Origin: Paraglaciecola sp. L3A3
Lineage (GTDB): Bacteria > Pseudomonadota > Gammaproteobacteria > Enterobacterales > Alteromonadaceae
Assembly (NCBI RefSeq): GCF_009796765.1
Contig: NZ_CP047023.1
Coordinates: forward strand, 3,951,501-4,015,500
Length of the DNA stretch: 64,000 nucleotides
Reading direction: 5' to 3'
Part shown: piece by piece, positions 45,197 to 55,942 of the stretch
How positions within the stretch are numbered: position 1 is the first letter of the stretch
How the letters are laid out: every line of letters starts with the position of its first letter
Notes under the pieces: generated by a model
What the model was told of the DNA's origin: nothing
Database searches by the model: none
The model's input: only the letters and a program-made list of their open reading frames with translations
Program-made: the position numbers and the translations under genes

Positions 45197-46525
45197 TTAC
45201 TTATTCGGCTTGGTATTAACCTCTTGTTCCTCAGGGTTAAGTATTCTAACTTCACGTTGAGGAAAGGGTATTTCAATACCATGAGCTCTTAATGTTTCAA
45301 AAACAATTAATAACAGATCACCACCCACTCTGTTTTTACCGTCATCTATACCTATCATCCAAAACTCCACAAACATATTCACCCCAGAGTCACCAAAACT
45401 ATCTATTTCACAATCTGGACGCTCTTCAAAAGGTACATCTAAACCACTAATAACCATTGGATGTTCTGCTACCGCTTCTTTAATAAATTCAACCATAGTG
45501 CGGATATCGGTGGCATAAGGCACAGAAAAATCAATCCGGTAACGTTGTTTAGGATCTTTATGTGTCCAGTTAATCATTAAAGAAGAAATGAATTTTTCAT
45601 TCGGTACTAAAATGTCTTTGCCATCGTAAGTTTCTAATACCGCATAACGCATTCTAAACTCTCGAACAAAGCCCTTTTGCCCATCGTCTAATTCAACAAA
45701 GTCGCCAACGGTAAGAGAACGATCAAGTAAAATAATAATTCCAGAGATAAAATTTGAAGCAATGGACTGCAAACCTAAACCAAGTCCAACCCCCACTGCG
45801 CCGCCAAATACAGCGAGTGTAGTTAGATTGACTCCCATTACATTAAGTAATAGCAAGATAACAATACAGAAAAGCCCAACTTCAAACAGTTTAGAAAATA
45901 CTTCTTTGGTAGGCACATCTAATGATGCTTGTTTTCTGATCACTGCCTTACCAAAATTATTAGATACACGGCCTAACCAAAATAAAAAACTACCAAAAAT
46001 GAGCACTCTAAATACGCCATAGGCAGACACACTAACATTCCCTACAGTTAGTGAAATCTCTTCAAGGGCACTGATGACTGTGGGTAAAAGGTTCAATAAA
46101 TGTAATAACAAGATAGGTAAACCTACCCATCTAAATAAAGAAGCAGCAAAATGGTGCTGTACAAAAGCGCGGATTAAAGAATTAAAAAATAACAACACAG
46201 CAATAGCTAACGCAGTCTCAATTAACCAAGGGGTATATTCTAAACTCTGCCCTGCTTTAGTAGAAACTTGTAAAAACATAATTGCTAGTAATGGAAACAA
46301 TATGCCCCCTATCCTAAAAACCAGTTTTCGTACTGGATGAGCGCTATCTTCTGGCTCGTTATGGGTGATGCCTATGCTATGTCTAATTTTATATGCGATA
46401 ACAAATGACAGGCCATAAATTGCGGCAAGTACACATAATTGTATATAGGTGCTGGGATCCCTCATAGCCTGATCAATACTTTGTAATAAGTCTGTCAGTA
46501 AGCCTGAGATCGGCTGAATGTTCAT
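45197..46525 (-). CDS. MscS-family mechanosensitive channel
   Basis: 442 residues with about five membrane segments. The pore-lining helix is AVFGGAVGVGLGLGLQSIASNFISGIIILLD in three short stretches, the MscS signature rich in Gly and Ala, followed by the beta-domain (VGDFVELDDGQKGFVREFRMRYAVLET) and a C-terminal alpha/beta domain. It is longer than E. coli MscS because of extra N-terminal helices, nearer to the MscK/YbdG-like class. It gates ions on hypo-osmotic shock. Confidence 0.92.
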   Translation of the reverse strand: MNIQPISGLLTDLLQSIDQAMRDPSTYIQLCVLAAIYGLSFVIAYKIRHSIGITHNEPEDSAHPVRKLVFRIGGILFPLLAIMFLQVSTKAGQSLEYTPWLIETALAIAVLLFFNSLIRAFVQHHFAASLFRWVGLPILLLHLLNLLPTVISALEEISLTVGNVSVSAYGVFRVLIFGSFLFWLGRVSNNFGKAVIRKQASLDVPTKEVFSKLFEVGLFCIVILLLLNVMGVNLTTLAVFGGAVGVGLGLGLQSIASNFISGIIILLDRSLTVGDFVELDDGQKGFVREFRMRYAVLETYDGKDILVPNEKFISSLMINWTHKDPKQRYRIDFSVPYATDIRTMVEFIKEAVAEHPMVISGLDVPFEERPDCEIDSFGDSGVNMFVEFWMIGIDDGKNRVGGDLLLIVFETLRAHGIEIPFPQREVRILNPEEQEVNTKPNK

Positions 46526-46681
46526 AACGGATAACTCAATGATAATTTATCACTCTACTATGAATGATTAATCAATTATTACCTAGTCGTTTTAGAGTAA
46601 TTGCATTATTTCAACAACCCATCTAATGTTACGAAATGGGTCACTCACGGATTAATTCCGTGACAAATATAAGAAATAAAT

Positions 46682-47368
46682 TTGTCTCACAAATCGATAA
46701 TTGTATGTTTATATCTTTTTTTTGTTAATGCACAACTAACATTTGTTGTTCACGCCCAAGAGCTCGACTTTGGTTTTGACAGTAAATATATTTCAGAAGG
46801 TAGACACAATCTTCAAAAAGGAGGTATTGGCTGGCTGCAATTGAGCCACCAATTATCCCAATCTATTTCTGTAATTGGCTTATACGGCGAAGCGAGTGAT
46901 TACAACGAACTAAACCTTAGCGTGCTCTATTCAAATTCCTATGCTGAGATGAACTATTATTTCAGCCTGACCCATTTAGAGTTTATGCGGGATAATCTTA
47001 ATGACACTGAACTAGGCTTTGGCGCTTCTTATGCTGTAACTGAGCCTATAACAATAGCTTTAGACTCGGTTTACAGTCGCGAAGCTGAAGGTGGATTTAT
47101 TGAATTTAGCGTATCTTATTTGGCCCAAATAAATACTTATATCTCCTTAGCTCCCTATGCTAAAGCAGGACTAGATTATGGTTATGCCAGTGACATAAAA
47201 GAGGGTTACAACCATACAGCAGTAGGAATAGTCACGGCATTTTTGGCCTCTCGGGATGTATCATTTAACCTGACATTTGAGCACAACATATCTGCTGAAC
47301 ATGTAAAACAAGAAACCGAAAAAAGGCATCAAACCTGGCTAGGACTGCATCTTGTTTATTTGTTCTAG
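46682..47368 (+). CDS. Outer-membrane beta-barrel protein (TorF-like)
   Basis: 228 residues. TTG start at 46682, the only start that preserves a signal peptide (cleavage VHA-Q near residue 26). The mature part is a string of amphipathic strands ending in LVYLF, a typical barrel C-terminus. The phrase FGFDSKYISEGRHNL is reminiscent of TorF-type putative outer-membrane proteins. Function unknown. Confidence 0.65.
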   Translation: MSHKSIIVCLYLFFVNAQLTFVVHAQELDFGFDSKYISEGRHNLQKGGIGWLQLSHQLSQSISVIGLYGEASDYNELNLSVLYSNSYAEMNYYFSLTHLEFMRDNLNDTELGFGASYAVTEPITIALDSVYSREAEGGFIEFSVSYLAQINTYISLAPYAKAGLDYGYASDIKEGYNHTAVGIVTAFLASRDVSFNLTFEHNISAEHVKQETEKRHQTWLGLHLVYLF

Positions 47369-47538
47369 ATGATAAAACTTATTTATATCCCAGTACTTAA
47401 TTCAAGGTAATTGACTTATCACAAGTAAACTTTAAGCTTCTATTTATAAGCAGCAAACCTACCAAGAGAACATTTATCAAGTTAGTCAAAGATACGCCAA
47501 AATCTGACGAACCAGTCACAATAAACTGGTACGTATAT

Positions 47539-47820
47539 ATGATTGAAAATCGATTAGGCCATTATTACACTGGCATTTGTACCGACCTAGATAGGCGCTT
47601 TAAAGAACATCAAACGAGTGGGCCTAAGTGCGCAAAAGCATTAAAAGGCAAAGGTCCGCTAAGCTTAATATTTAGTTGTATGGTGTCAGATCATTCATGC
47701 GCATTAAAAACCGAGATCTGGATAAAAAAACTAACTAAAAGCAACAAAATTAAATTAGTACAGAACCAATTAAACGATTCACCAATCCAGAACATGCAAG
47801 CTATTCAGGAGTCATTATAA
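47539..47820 (+). CDS. GIY-YIG nuclease-domain protein (UPF0213-like)
   Basis: 93 residues from ATG 47539. The motif is NRLGHYYTGICTDLDRRFKEH with the catalytic-type R in DLDRRF and a later glutamate in KTEIWIKK. In homologues a WYVY strand precedes MIE, and exactly that (TGG TAC GTA TAT) is encoded directly before this ATG, but no ATG, GTG or TTG is found upstream in the open frame. The true start may therefore be a rare codon or be lost. The stop overlaps the glnE start by one base. DNA-repair or junction nuclease role is only inferred from the fold. Confidence 0.75.
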   Translation: MIENRLGHYYTGICTDLDRRFKEHQTSGPKCAKALKGKGPLSLIFSCMVSDHSCALKTEIWIKKLTKSNKIKLVQNQLNDSPIQNMQAIQESL

Positions 47821-50720
47821 TGGAATTATCATTGCCACAATTACCTGCAGAATTAGCAACTCTAGGGCAAACACGATGGCTACAATTATCTGCACATACT
47901 CATTTTGACTTTGCATGGAATGCTCACCAAGAAGCAATAAAACAGGCTTTTGCTTTAAGCGACTTTATATTTGAACATATCAACAACAGACCTGAATGGT
48001 TACACCCACTGATTAATGAAAAGCAACTTTTTACCACAGAAATTGATTATTCCGAGCAATTAGCAGTAAACCTATCAAAAGTTAAAGACGAGTTAGATTT
48101 GCAACAGGTTTTACGCCAATTTCGTAATTTTCATATGTTAAGAATAGCTTGGCGCGATTTATTAAATTTGCAGTCAATTGAAAGCTCTTTAGCTCAAGTA
48201 TCGAAACTCGCAATACAGTTGATTAATCAAACAAACGACTGGTTATATGAGTCTTTACGAACCAGGTTTGGTACACCCGAAGGCCAGCATGGTCCACAAA
48301 CTATGCTTATTTTGGGCATGGGTAAATTGGGCGGGAATGAACTTAACTTCTCTTCCGACATAGATTTAATCTTTACCTATTCTGCTCAAGGTGACACTCA
48401 AGGCGGTAAAAAATCTATCGAACATCAACAGTTTTTCATTAAATTGGCGCAAAAACTGATTAGTGCTTTAAACCAAATCACAGCTGATGGCCAAGTTTAC
48501 CGAGTAGATATGCGTTTACGTCCATTTGGTGATAGCGGCCCCTTAGTCATGCATTTCGATGCCATGGAAGATTATTATCAAGAGCAAGGCAGAGATTGGG
48601 AGCGCTATGCCATGCTGAAAGCTCGCATCCTCAATAAGCCGAGTGCATATACTCAAGAACTGACAAAGATATTACGACCTTTTATCTATCGACGTTATCT
48701 AGATTTTAGTGCCATTGAGTCACTGCGCACCATGAAAACCATGATCCAACAAGAAGTTAGGCGCAGAGGCTTAGTGAACAATATAAAGTTAGGCCAAGGT
48801 GGTATTCGTGAAGCAGAGTTTGTGGTGCAAAGTTTACAGTTAATCAACGGCGGCAGAGAGCCCAGTTTACAAATTCAAAGTTTGCAGGCAGCGTTAATTG
48901 AATTACAACATTTAGATATATTGCCTGAAGCAAGTGCGGTACACATATTAGAAAGCTATATGTGGTTACGAAAAGTGGAACATTGTTTACAACAGTTTGC
49001 TGATAAACAAACCCAAGTATTACCTCAAGATCCAATCGATCAAACACGCCTTAACCATGTGTTAGGTTTTACTCATACCGATGATTTCATGGCTGCATTA
49101 CAAAGCCAGCATGACACTATTCACCAGCAATTTTTATTATTGGTCAGGGATGATTCAGAACACGACTCAAAACCAAACTCTTTGCACGATCAAGTGGCTT
49201 ATGATCTATGGCACTTAGAACTGGAAGCCGACGAAATAGAAGCTTTGTTTATTCAACTTGGTAAAGAACCTCTATTACTGTTTTCTGCCGAAGACCTTGC
49301 TGATTTCTATCAAAACTTTATCACCTTTAAAGATAACCTACAGAAGCGAGGGATTGGGCAAAGAGGCTTGAGTATTTTAAATCTCTTAATGCCACTGGTG
49401 TTAAAGCTAATTTGGTCTTCAGAATCACACAACCCAATTAAATTACAGAATAGAATTTTAAATGTACTGCAGTCTATTTTAGGTCGCACCGCCTACTTGC
49501 AACTGTTATGGGAAAATCAGGGGGCGTTAGTGCAATTAATCACCCTTTGTGATGCCAGCCCTTGGGTGACAGAACAAATTGCCCGCTTCCCGTTATTATT
49601 AGATGAGTTGTTAAATCCTGTTGCTCTTTATCAACCGGTAGACAAACGCCAATTTAGTGATGAGCTACGTCAAACATTTTTACGCATTGAACCCGATGAC
49701 CTAGAACTACAAATAGAAACACTACGTTCTTTTAAATTGAGCCAACAATTAAAAATTGCCGCAGCTGATATCTCTAATGTGTTACCTGTGATGCAAGTGA
49801 GTGATAATTTAACCTATTTGGCTGAAGCCATTATCAATCAAGTAGTGGATATTGCTTGGCAACAAATGGTGGTTCGCTATGGCGCACCAGTTTGTCAAAA
49901 TACCGGAGCCAAAAGTATTTCAGACAAAGGGTTTGCCATATTAGGTTATGGCAAAATGGGGGGCTGGGAATTAGGTTATGGCTCAGACTTAGATTTAGTT
50001 TTTTTACACGACTGTCATGGGAATGAAAACACTGATGGCAAAAAAGCCATTGAATCTAAAAGTTTTTATTTAAAATTAGCACAACGAATTTTACATATTT
50101 TCACCATAAAAACAGGCTTAGGTATCTTATACGAAGTAGACATGCGCCTCAGACCTTCGGGTAATGCAGGTTTATTGGTCTGTCATATTAATGGTTTTAC
50201 TGAGTATCAAACTAACAATGCTTGGACCTGGGAACATCAAGCTTTATCACGCGCAAGATTTATCTCTGGCTGCCCTAGGTTGGAGCAAACATTTATGGCC
50301 TTGCGCTTAAGTGTATTGTCGATGCCCAGAGCACTGGCTGAACTCAAACAGGAAGTAGTGGATATGCGCGAAAAAATGCGCAGTCACTTAGCCAAAGGAA
50401 ATGACGAATATATTGATTTAAAACAAGACAAAGGCGGTATTGCTGACATTGAGTTTATTGTGCAATTTATGCTTTTAGCTTACACCAAAGACCATGAATT
50501 ATTGGCTAAATGGACTGATAATGTACGTATTTTAGGCTCGTTAGCTAAATTCGGTTGTATCACAGAAGTAGAAGCTCAGCTATTAACTCAAGCTTACTTA
50601 ACCTATCGTAATCATTCTCACAGGTTAGCACTACAAAATGGTCAATTAGCTAGATCCAACGAACAATTATTAAGCCATCAAAAAAATGTCACTGCAGTCT
50701 GGGGGAAATACCTGTACTAA
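47820..50720 (+). CDS. glnE: Glutamine synthetase adenylyltransferase/deadenylase
   Basis: 966 residues, full length. Two nucleotidyltransferase domains: GMGKLGGNELNFSSDIDLIF (about 166-185, deadenylase half) and GYGKMGGWELGYGSDLDLVF (about 709-728, adenylylating half), each with the GS-x10-DxD metal site. GlnE adds or removes AMP on glutamine synthetase under control of PII. Its ATG overlaps the GIY-YIG stop. Its stop lies four bases before the convergent TcpQ-domain gene, with no room for a separate terminator. Confidence 0.97.
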   Translation: MELSLPQLPAELATLGQTRWLQLSAHTHFDFAWNAHQEAIKQAFALSDFIFEHINNRPEWLHPLINEKQLFTTEIDYSEQLAVNLSKVKDELDLQQVLRQFRNFHMLRIAWRDLLNLQSIESSLAQVSKLAIQLINQTNDWLYESLRTRFGTPEGQHGPQTMLILGMGKLGGNELNFSSDIDLIFTYSAQGDTQGGKKSIEHQQFFIKLAQKLISALNQITADGQVYRVDMRLRPFGDSGPLVMHFDAMEDYYQEQGRDWERYAMLKARILNKPSAYTQELTKILRPFIYRRYLDFSAIESLRTMKTMIQQEVRRRGLVNNIKLGQGGIREAEFVVQSLQLINGGREPSLQIQSLQAALIELQHLDILPEASAVHILESYMWLRKVEHCLQQFADKQTQVLPQDPIDQTRLNHVLGFTHTDDFMAALQSQHDTIHQQFLLLVRDDSEHDSKPNSLHDQVAYDLWHLELEADEIEALFIQLGKEPLLLFSAEDLADFYQNFITFKDNLQKRGIGQRGLSILNLLMPLVLKLIWSSESHNPIKLQNRILNVLQSILGRTAYLQLLWENQGALVQLITLCDASPWVTEQIARFPLLLDELLNPVALYQPVDKRQFSDELRQTFLRIEPDDLELQIETLRSFKLSQQLKIAAADISNVLPVMQVSDNLTYLAEAIINQVVDIAWQQMVVRYGAPVCQNTGAKSISDKGFAILGYGKMGGWELGYGSDLDLVFLHDCHGNENTDGKKAIESKSFYLKLAQRILHIFTIKTGLGILYEVDMRLRPSGNAGLLVCHINGFTEYQTNNAWTWEHQALSRARFISGCPRLEQTFMALRLSVLSMPRALAELKQEVVDMREKMRSHLAKGNDEYIDLKQDKGGIADIEFIVQFMLLAYTKDHELLAKWTDNVRILGSLAKFGCITEVEAQLLTQAYLTYRNHSHRLALQNGQLARSNEQLLSHQKNVTAVWGKYLY

Positions 50721-50724
50721 AATA

Positions 50725-51342
50725 TCAATTCCGGGCCCGCGTACAATGCTTATTAAGATAATCGGTTTCTTTTACGGTTATCACTAATGACCGTTGTCGT
50801 GGGCACATATAAGCTTTCACTTCACCATCAAAATTGGCATCAATGGCCTTAGCGATCATACTAAGACTGCCCAAAATAGAATCATCTAACTGAAAGGTAT
50901 GTTTAATAATAAAGTCCTGGTCTAATTCCCAAATAACCTGCATGCCTTCAGATTCCGCATAATCAGTGATAGCACTTCGCAAAGTACTTCCCGACTTAAA
51001 TGATCTATGTTTATGTTCACCTTCCCAACGACCAGACTCAGGTTTTTGTAAACTTTCCATTTTTTTAAGACGCTCATTTAACGGCTCTTCAGACTTTTTA
51101 ACTGGCAACACAAAATCCCCTAACCCTTCTTCTCTGGGGTTGCGAGACGTCAGTTTATAGTCAGAGTAAAAATTGCTCATATTCTCTTCTATGGTTCTTG
51201 GGCCTTCACCATCTGGACGTTGATTAGCGGTACTGCTATCGTGTAAATACAAAACAATGCCAGCTATCAATAAAATTAAGATGCCAAGTAAAGTATGTTT
51301 TAACCAAAAGATTGAATCTGCCGATTTTTTTTTATTAACCAT
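50725..51342 (-). CDS. Membrane-anchored TcpQ-domain protein
   Basis: 205 residues. A short basic start, one membrane segment (TLLGILILLIAGIVLYL, about 18-35), a flexible linker, then residues about 115-200 matching the TcpQ C-terminal fold (SGSTLRSAITDYAESEGMQVIWELDQ in two parts). Such domains are found in type IV pilus or secretin-associated proteins and probably sit in the periplasm. The neighbours do not include pilus genes, so its partner is unclear. Convergent with glnE. Confidence 0.75.
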   Translation of the reverse strand: MVNKKKSADSIFWLKHTLLGILILLIAGIVLYLHDSSTANQRPDGEGPRTIEENMSNFYSDYKLTSRNPREEGLGDFVLPVKKSEEPLNERLKKMESLQKPESGRWEGEHKHRSFKSGSTLRSAITDYAESEGMQVIWELDQDFIIKHTFQLDDSILGSLSMIAKAIDANFDGEVKAYMCPRQRSLVITVKETDYLNKHCTRARN

Positions 51343-51369
51343 AAATAGATTTACCTAACGTAAACTGTG

Positions 51370-52302
51370 TTATTCATACAAAGAAGGTTCATCCGCTGAA
51401 GGCCTAGTTTTAAAACGTTTGTGCATCCACAAATACTGCTCAGGAGCCAAAGCTATCAACTTTTCAATAGTCTGATTTATTCGTGCTACATCATAGTTAT
51501 CGTCACCTGAAGGGAAATTCTCCAGTCCTGGAAGCACTATAACTTTATAGCCAGTTTTTGTTCGTATTGAAGCAAGAAACACAGTTTCACAATTTGCACT
51601 CTTGGCAAACAACAAAGAACCAGTAGTAGAGGCGGTTTCTGGCACCGCAAAAAAGGGGGTAAATTCACACTTATTTCGACCATAATCTTGGTCAGGTAAA
51701 TACATACAAAGTTCGCCGTCATCTAATGCTTTTATCAAACCTTTTACATTCCTTTTATGCACCATGTATTTATTGGCACGACTTCGACCAAAATACTGCA
51801 TGTATTCCATCAGTGGATTATTGTGTTTGCGATAAAAAACAACTGAAGGTTGAGTTGCACCTAGTACACGACAAGAGAATTCTAAATTTAAATTATGAAT
51901 AGCGTAACCAAGTACCCCTTTTCCTTTGGCTAATATGGCTTCAATATGTTCATAACCCTCAAATTCAGCTTTTCTATTAACCCGCCAATTCGGCCACCAC
52001 CAGCCCATGCCAGTCTCTAGAATTGCCATACCTGCATTTTCAATATTGGCATCTAAAATAGCTTGACGCTGCTGTTCAGTATAATCAGGAAAACATAATT
52101 CTAAATTTCGTTTCGCTACTAAACATCTTTTTTTAGCCACAACTTTGAGTAATTTTCCTAAAAGTTTACCCAAAGAAAGTTGCACCTTATAAGGTAACCA
52201 AGAAATACTGTACAAGATAACAATACTGATCCAAGTTAACCAATATTTGGGTAACAAAAACGCCAATTCAAACCTTGGCGCCTCAACCTTTTTTTGTTGC
52301 AA
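51370..52302 (-). CDS. Lipid A late acyltransferase (LpxL/LpxM family)
   Basis: 310 residues with an N-terminal membrane anchor (about 22-38). The catalytic dyad motif HX4E is H136 and E141 in AIHNLNLEF. It adds a secondary acyl chain to lipid A at the inner membrane. Start is TTG at 52302, supported by GAGAGGG six bases upstream. The gene lies 27 bp upstream of the TcpQ-domain gene in the same direction. Confidence 0.9.
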   Translation of the reverse strand: MQQKKVEAPRFELAFLLPKYWLTWISIVILYSISWLPYKVQLSLGKLLGKLLKVVAKKRCLVAKRNLELCFPDYTEQQRQAILDANIENAGMAILETGMGWWWPNWRVNRKAEFEGYEHIEAILAKGKGVLGYAIHNLNLEFSCRVLGATQPSVVFYRKHNNPLMEYMQYFGRSRANKYMVHKRNVKGLIKALDDGELCMYLPDQDYGRNKCEFTPFFAVPETASTTGSLLFAKSANCETVFLASIRTKTGYKVIVLPGLENFPSGDDNYDVARINQTIEKLIALAPEQYLWMHKRFKTRPSADEPSLYE

Positions 52303-52698
52303 AGCAAACCCTCTCTATAATATTTTAGGTATTGTAAGCTAGATTTCATTGAAGCTAAACCAATCAGTATCTTTGATATAAATAAATATCAATTTACTGA
52401 GTAGATAGGCTAATAATATTCATAACTAAGCAGGGTAATAACGTCATCAAACAACATTTTCACTAGTTATACTAATATTTTTTGGTTAATCTAAGCATCT
52501 TGCGCGAACAAAATGATAACACTTGTTTTACTGATAAATAATTCATCTTACTATTATCAATCCCTTTATATAGATAGATGTAAGTTAGAGTAAAACAATT
52601 CACTAAGGTGTATCTTTATTACTGCTAATACCTCACACAAACAGCTAAGCAATCACCATAAGGCTTCATTACTCTACGATGCTGCTTTTATAGGAATA
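52303..52698. other. Divergent intergenic region before the GGDEF-EAL gene
   Basis: 396 bp, AT-rich. The last 105 bp are an open frame continuous with the next gene (see there), so some of this may be coding. No clear terminator or operator. Confidence 0.4.
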
Positions 52699-54663
52699 AT
52701 GTTTAGTTTCATAGCCAGTACAATCTCAGTATTTTTATATGCTCAAGGGTCCATAGATAAAGAAAAATTTATCTGGTGGTTAATTATGAGTTGTCTATTA
52801 TTATTCAGAATCGTCGATTTAGCAGAATGGAAATGGCGTAGCCAGTTTATAGTATCCGAAGGAACTAGCGCGATAAATAGATTTGCATTTGGTGTATTAT
52901 TAACCGCCGCACTTTGGTCTATGCATACCCTGATCTTTTTACCTGCTATGGATTTTGACGGGTTTTGTTTTAACTTCATTATTTTGACTGCATTTGCTGG
53001 CGGAGCAGTCCCAGTATTATCTGCAAGTCGCTATATTTCATTTTCTTACGGTTTAATTCTCGTATTTCCTTTAGCTATTATTACACTATTTTCAGAACAT
53101 CAGTATCAACAAGCTCTCGGTTATATTGCCATTCCATTAAGCATATTACTCATAACTTTGGGTATTAAAACATCAAGGTCTACGGCCAACGCAATTCAAC
53201 AAAAATATGAAAATGAAAAGCTATCTCTAGAAATGAAACAAGAAAGAAATAGAGTAAAAATGGCGAATAATGAATTAAAACAGGCGTCACAAAAAATAGC
53301 TGAAATCAATATTCATCTTGAAGATGAAGTTAAAACAAGGACGGCACAAATAGTCAATTTGAATAATCTTGACCCTTTGACAAAACTGGTGAATCGTAAG
53401 GCATTTACGACAAATTTAACAAGCTTAATCGAAAAAGCAAAAAGTAATAACGCTCATTTGGCATTATTGTTTATTGATCTCAATGGCTTTAAAAAAATTA
53501 ACGATACTATGGGACATAAAGTTGGGGATAGTGTGTTAATTCAAGTCGCTCAACGCATTAGTGCATTTTCTGAATCAAATCCTGTGGGGCGATGGGGTGG
53601 AGATCAGTTTTTAGTAGCCTTATCCTATAGCGATGAAGAAGCAGCCAAATCCATAGCCAAAGCAATAATTACTAGTATCGAGCAAATTATTTTTGTGGAT
53701 GGTAATGAACTACATCTAACAGCTTCAATTGGTATTGCTACCTCCCCTACTCATACATCATCGGCCACTGAGCTTATCCAGTTAGCTGATTTAACTATGT
53801 GCCAACAGAAAAAAACCTCGGTAGCTGCGGCTAGATTATTTTCGGTCGATTTAAAGGAAAAAATAGAGGCATCACAACGAATTTTAGATGGGCTACAACA
53901 CGCTATTCAACGGAAACAATTATACCTGTGTTATCAACCTATTGTATCTGCCAATGATAAATCACCTCGGGCTTTTGAGGCCTTACTAAGATGGGATTTT
54001 AACGGCACCTTTATTGGTCCTGATCAATTTATTCCCCTTGCAGAAAAATCAGGATTAATCAAAGAAATTGGCGCTTGGGTATTAAACCGAGCTTGTATGG
54101 ATGCCAAGCATTGGCAATATTGCACGGATACGGCTGTATCAGTCAATGTATCGGTTATACAACTTATGGATGATGGCTTTATGCGCTTATTAGACAATTG
54201 TCTAAAAAGTACTGGTTTACCGCCTCATCGTCTGCACCTAGAAATAACCGAATCAACATTTGTTGAAAACCAAAACAAAGTGCTTCAGCAACTTAAGCAT
54301 ATACAAGAGCGACAAATTAATCTGTCAATTGATGATTTTGGTACCGGATATTCATCCCTATCACAATTACAAACACTGCCAGTTAATTACGTAAAAATTG
54401 ATAAAACCTTTGTAGATAATATCGAAGGTAAAGGGGAAGCTATTATCAGAGCCACCCAATATATTGCCCAAGCACTTAATTATAAAACCATCGCAGAAGG
54501 AGTAGAAACCGACAAACAAGCAGATTTGTTATTTGCTATGGGAATTGATTACCTGCAAGGGTATAATTTTGCAAAACCTATGAAAACTGAAGATTTAATT
54601 CTCTGGCAAAAATCTGCACCAAAGAGCACTTCATCGACAAAATTTCCTAACGAGTATATTTAA
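52699..54663 (+). CDS. Membrane GGDEF-EAL protein with degenerate GGDQF motif
   Basis: 654 residues from ATG 52699. Six or so membrane segments (residues 1-165), coiled coil (170-215), GGDEF-type domain (about 225-385) with RWGGDQF in place of GGDEF (Q303), then an EAL domain (about 395-645) with intact EALLRW (E427), [10 protein letters not shown] and VKIDKTF. The GGDQF change removes the catalytic glutamate, so cyclase activity is doubtful, while cyclic-di-GMP phosphodiesterase activity is likely. The reading frame is open for 35 codons upstream without ATG, GTG or TTG; the spacing of AGGAA to ATG 52699 is short, so the annotated start may be wrong. Stop overlaps tdk by one base. Confidence 0.88.
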   Translation: MFSFIASTISVFLYAQGSIDKEKFIWWLIMSCLLLFRIVDLAEWKWRSQFIVSEGTSAINRFAFGVLLTAALWSMHTLIFLPAMDFDGFCFNFIILTAFAGGAVPVLSASRYISFSYGLILVFPLAIITLFSEHQYQQALGYIAIPLSILLITLGIKTSRSTANAIQQKYENEKLSLEMKQERNRVKMANNELKQASQKIAEINIHLEDEVKTRTAQIVNLNNLDPLTKLVNRKAFTTNLTSLIEKAKSNNAHLALLFIDLNGFKKINDTMGHKVGDSVLIQVAQRISAFSESNPVGRWGGDQFLVALSYSDEEAAKSIAKAIITSIEQIIFVDGNELHLTASIGIATSPTHTSSATELIQLADLTMCQQKKTSVAAARLFSVDLKEKIEASQRILDGLQHAIQRKQLYLCYQPIVSANDKSPRAFEALLRWDFNGTFIGPDQFIPLAEKSGLIKEIGAWVLNRACMDAKHWQYCTDTAVSVNVSVIQLMDDGFMRLLDNCLKSTGLPPHRLHLEITESTFVENQNKVLQQLKHIQERQINLSIDDFGTGYSSLSQLQTLPVNYVKIDKTFVDNIEGKGEAIIRATQYIAQALNYKTIAEGVETDKQADLLFAMGIDYLQGYNFAKPMKTEDLILWQKSAPKSTSSTKFPNEYI

Positions 54664-55238
54664 TGGCTCAGCTTTATTTTTATTATTCAGCGATGAATGC
54701 TGGAAAATCCACTGCATTATTACAATCCGCCTACAACTATGCTGAGCGTGGTATGCGCGCAGAAATATTTACTGCTGCTTTAGACAATCGATATGGCCAA
54801 GGCAAAGTCGCCTCACGTATTGGTCTCGAAGCGAACGCACACTTGTTCAACCCGCAAACGGATCTATTAACAACTATTAAAACAATGGCAGAAGAAAAAA
54901 ACTTAGATTGTTTGTTTATTGACGAGGCACAATTTTTAACTAAACAGCAAGTACAACAGCTTGTCGATGTAGTAGATGATCTTGATATCCCTGTGCTCGC
55001 TTATGGTCTACGTACTGATTTTTTAGCAGAAACCTTTGAAGGTAGCCGTTATTTATTAGCTTGGGCTGATAAATTAATTGAGCTCAAAACTATTTGTCAT
55101 TGCGGAAGAAAAGCCACTTTTGTGGTAAGAATTGATGAAAATGGCCATGCCGTAAAAGAAGGTGAACAAGTAGAAGTAGGTGGCAATGATAGGTACGAAT
55201 CTATGTGCAGAAAACACTTTAAAGACTTAGTTTGGTAG
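54663..55238 (+). CDS. tdk: Thymidine kinase
   Basis: 191 residues, class II thymidine kinase. P-loop [11 protein letters not shown] (about 9-19), Walker B-like [10 protein letters not shown], lasso region and zinc-binding cysteines (CHCGRKA, later YESMCRKH). Phosphorylates thymidine for salvage. ATG overlaps the upstream stop (TAATG) and a terminator follows. Confidence 0.97.
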   Translation: MAQLYFYYSAMNAGKSTALLQSAYNYAERGMRAEIFTAALDNRYGQGKVASRIGLEANAHLFNPQTDLLTTIKTMAEEKNLDCLFIDEAQFLTKQQVQQLVDVVDDLDIPVLAYGLRTDFLAETFEGSRYLLAWADKLIELKTICHCGRKATFVVRIDENGHAVKEGEQVEVGGNDRYESMCRKHFKDLVW

Positions 55239-55244
55239 ACAAAA

Positions 55245-55266
55245 CAAACAGCCCTGAGGCTGTTTG
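55245..55266 (+). terminator. Terminator after tdk
   Basis: 9-bp arms CAAACAGCC / GGCTGTTTG, loop CTGA, then an AT-rich tail with TTATTTTT further on. Seven bases beyond the tdk stop. Confidence 0.75.
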
Positions 55267-55299
55267 TAAATGTTATTTTTGTAAAAGATAAGCAAAGTC

Positions 55300-55878
55300 T
55301 TACTGAGTAATATACTCTAAAACATTTGTTGCGTTATTTTGCTCAACAAATTCACTTAAGCTAACACCACCGCAAGAAATATTATTTCCTTCAAGTGCGA
55401 TATCTAATACTCTTTGTCTAGAAGAAGCAATGTTACCCACTTGGCGACTTATAGCACGCTTAAATTGACTAAGGTCATTGTTGATTGCTGACTTACAGAA
55501 ACTAGCAAAGTTTTGATCGCCTACAAATTTATACTTACTAGAAGCCTGTTCAACTTCTGGTGTAGATTGACGACCATTAGAGGTTAAGTAATTAGCAACT
55601 TCAACAGAGCCTTTCATTTCTGAAAATTCAACCAACCCTTTCCCAGAGCATTTAAAGTTATTTGCTTGGGCAATAACTCTTAGCATTTGCTTATCTGTAA
55701 AACCAAATTCAGAAGCGTGTTGCTTAACACTCTGCTTCATCATTTGGGTATTATTGGTAGCAGCAGCTTCACATAAAGAAGCATATTGAGTTTCACCAAC
55801 AAACTTCATGGCTGCATTTGCAGTAAGAGATATAGAAGCCGTACAAGCAACAACAACTGATATTAACAACGTTTTCAT
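55300..55878 (-). CDS. Periplasmic protein with two DUF3718-like repeats
   Basis: 192 residues. Signal peptide (cleavage ANA-A near residue 22). Two tandem repeats of about 80 residues, each opening KFVGxxxxASxC and ending with a cysteine plus EF and Y: KFVGETQYASLCEAA and KFVGDQNFASFCKSA. This repeat is typical of DUF3718 proteins of Alteromonadales; function unknown. A strong GAGGTG precedes the ATG. Two copies of a 15-bp palindrome lie upstream. Confidence 0.82.
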   Translation of the reverse strand: MKTLLISVVVACTASISLTANAAMKFVGETQYASLCEAAATNNTQMMKQSVKQHASEFGFTDKQMLRVIAQANNFKCSGKGLVEFSEMKGSVEVANYLTSNGRQSTPEVEQASSKYKFVGDQNFASFCKSAINNDLSQFKRAISRQVGNIASSRQRVLDIALEGNNISCGGVSLSEFVEQNNATNVLEYITQ

Positions 55879-55942
55879 AACAACACCTCGATAGATTAAA
55901 ATAATAATTTGTAGAGCTAATTTCTCAACTCGATGAAAACAG

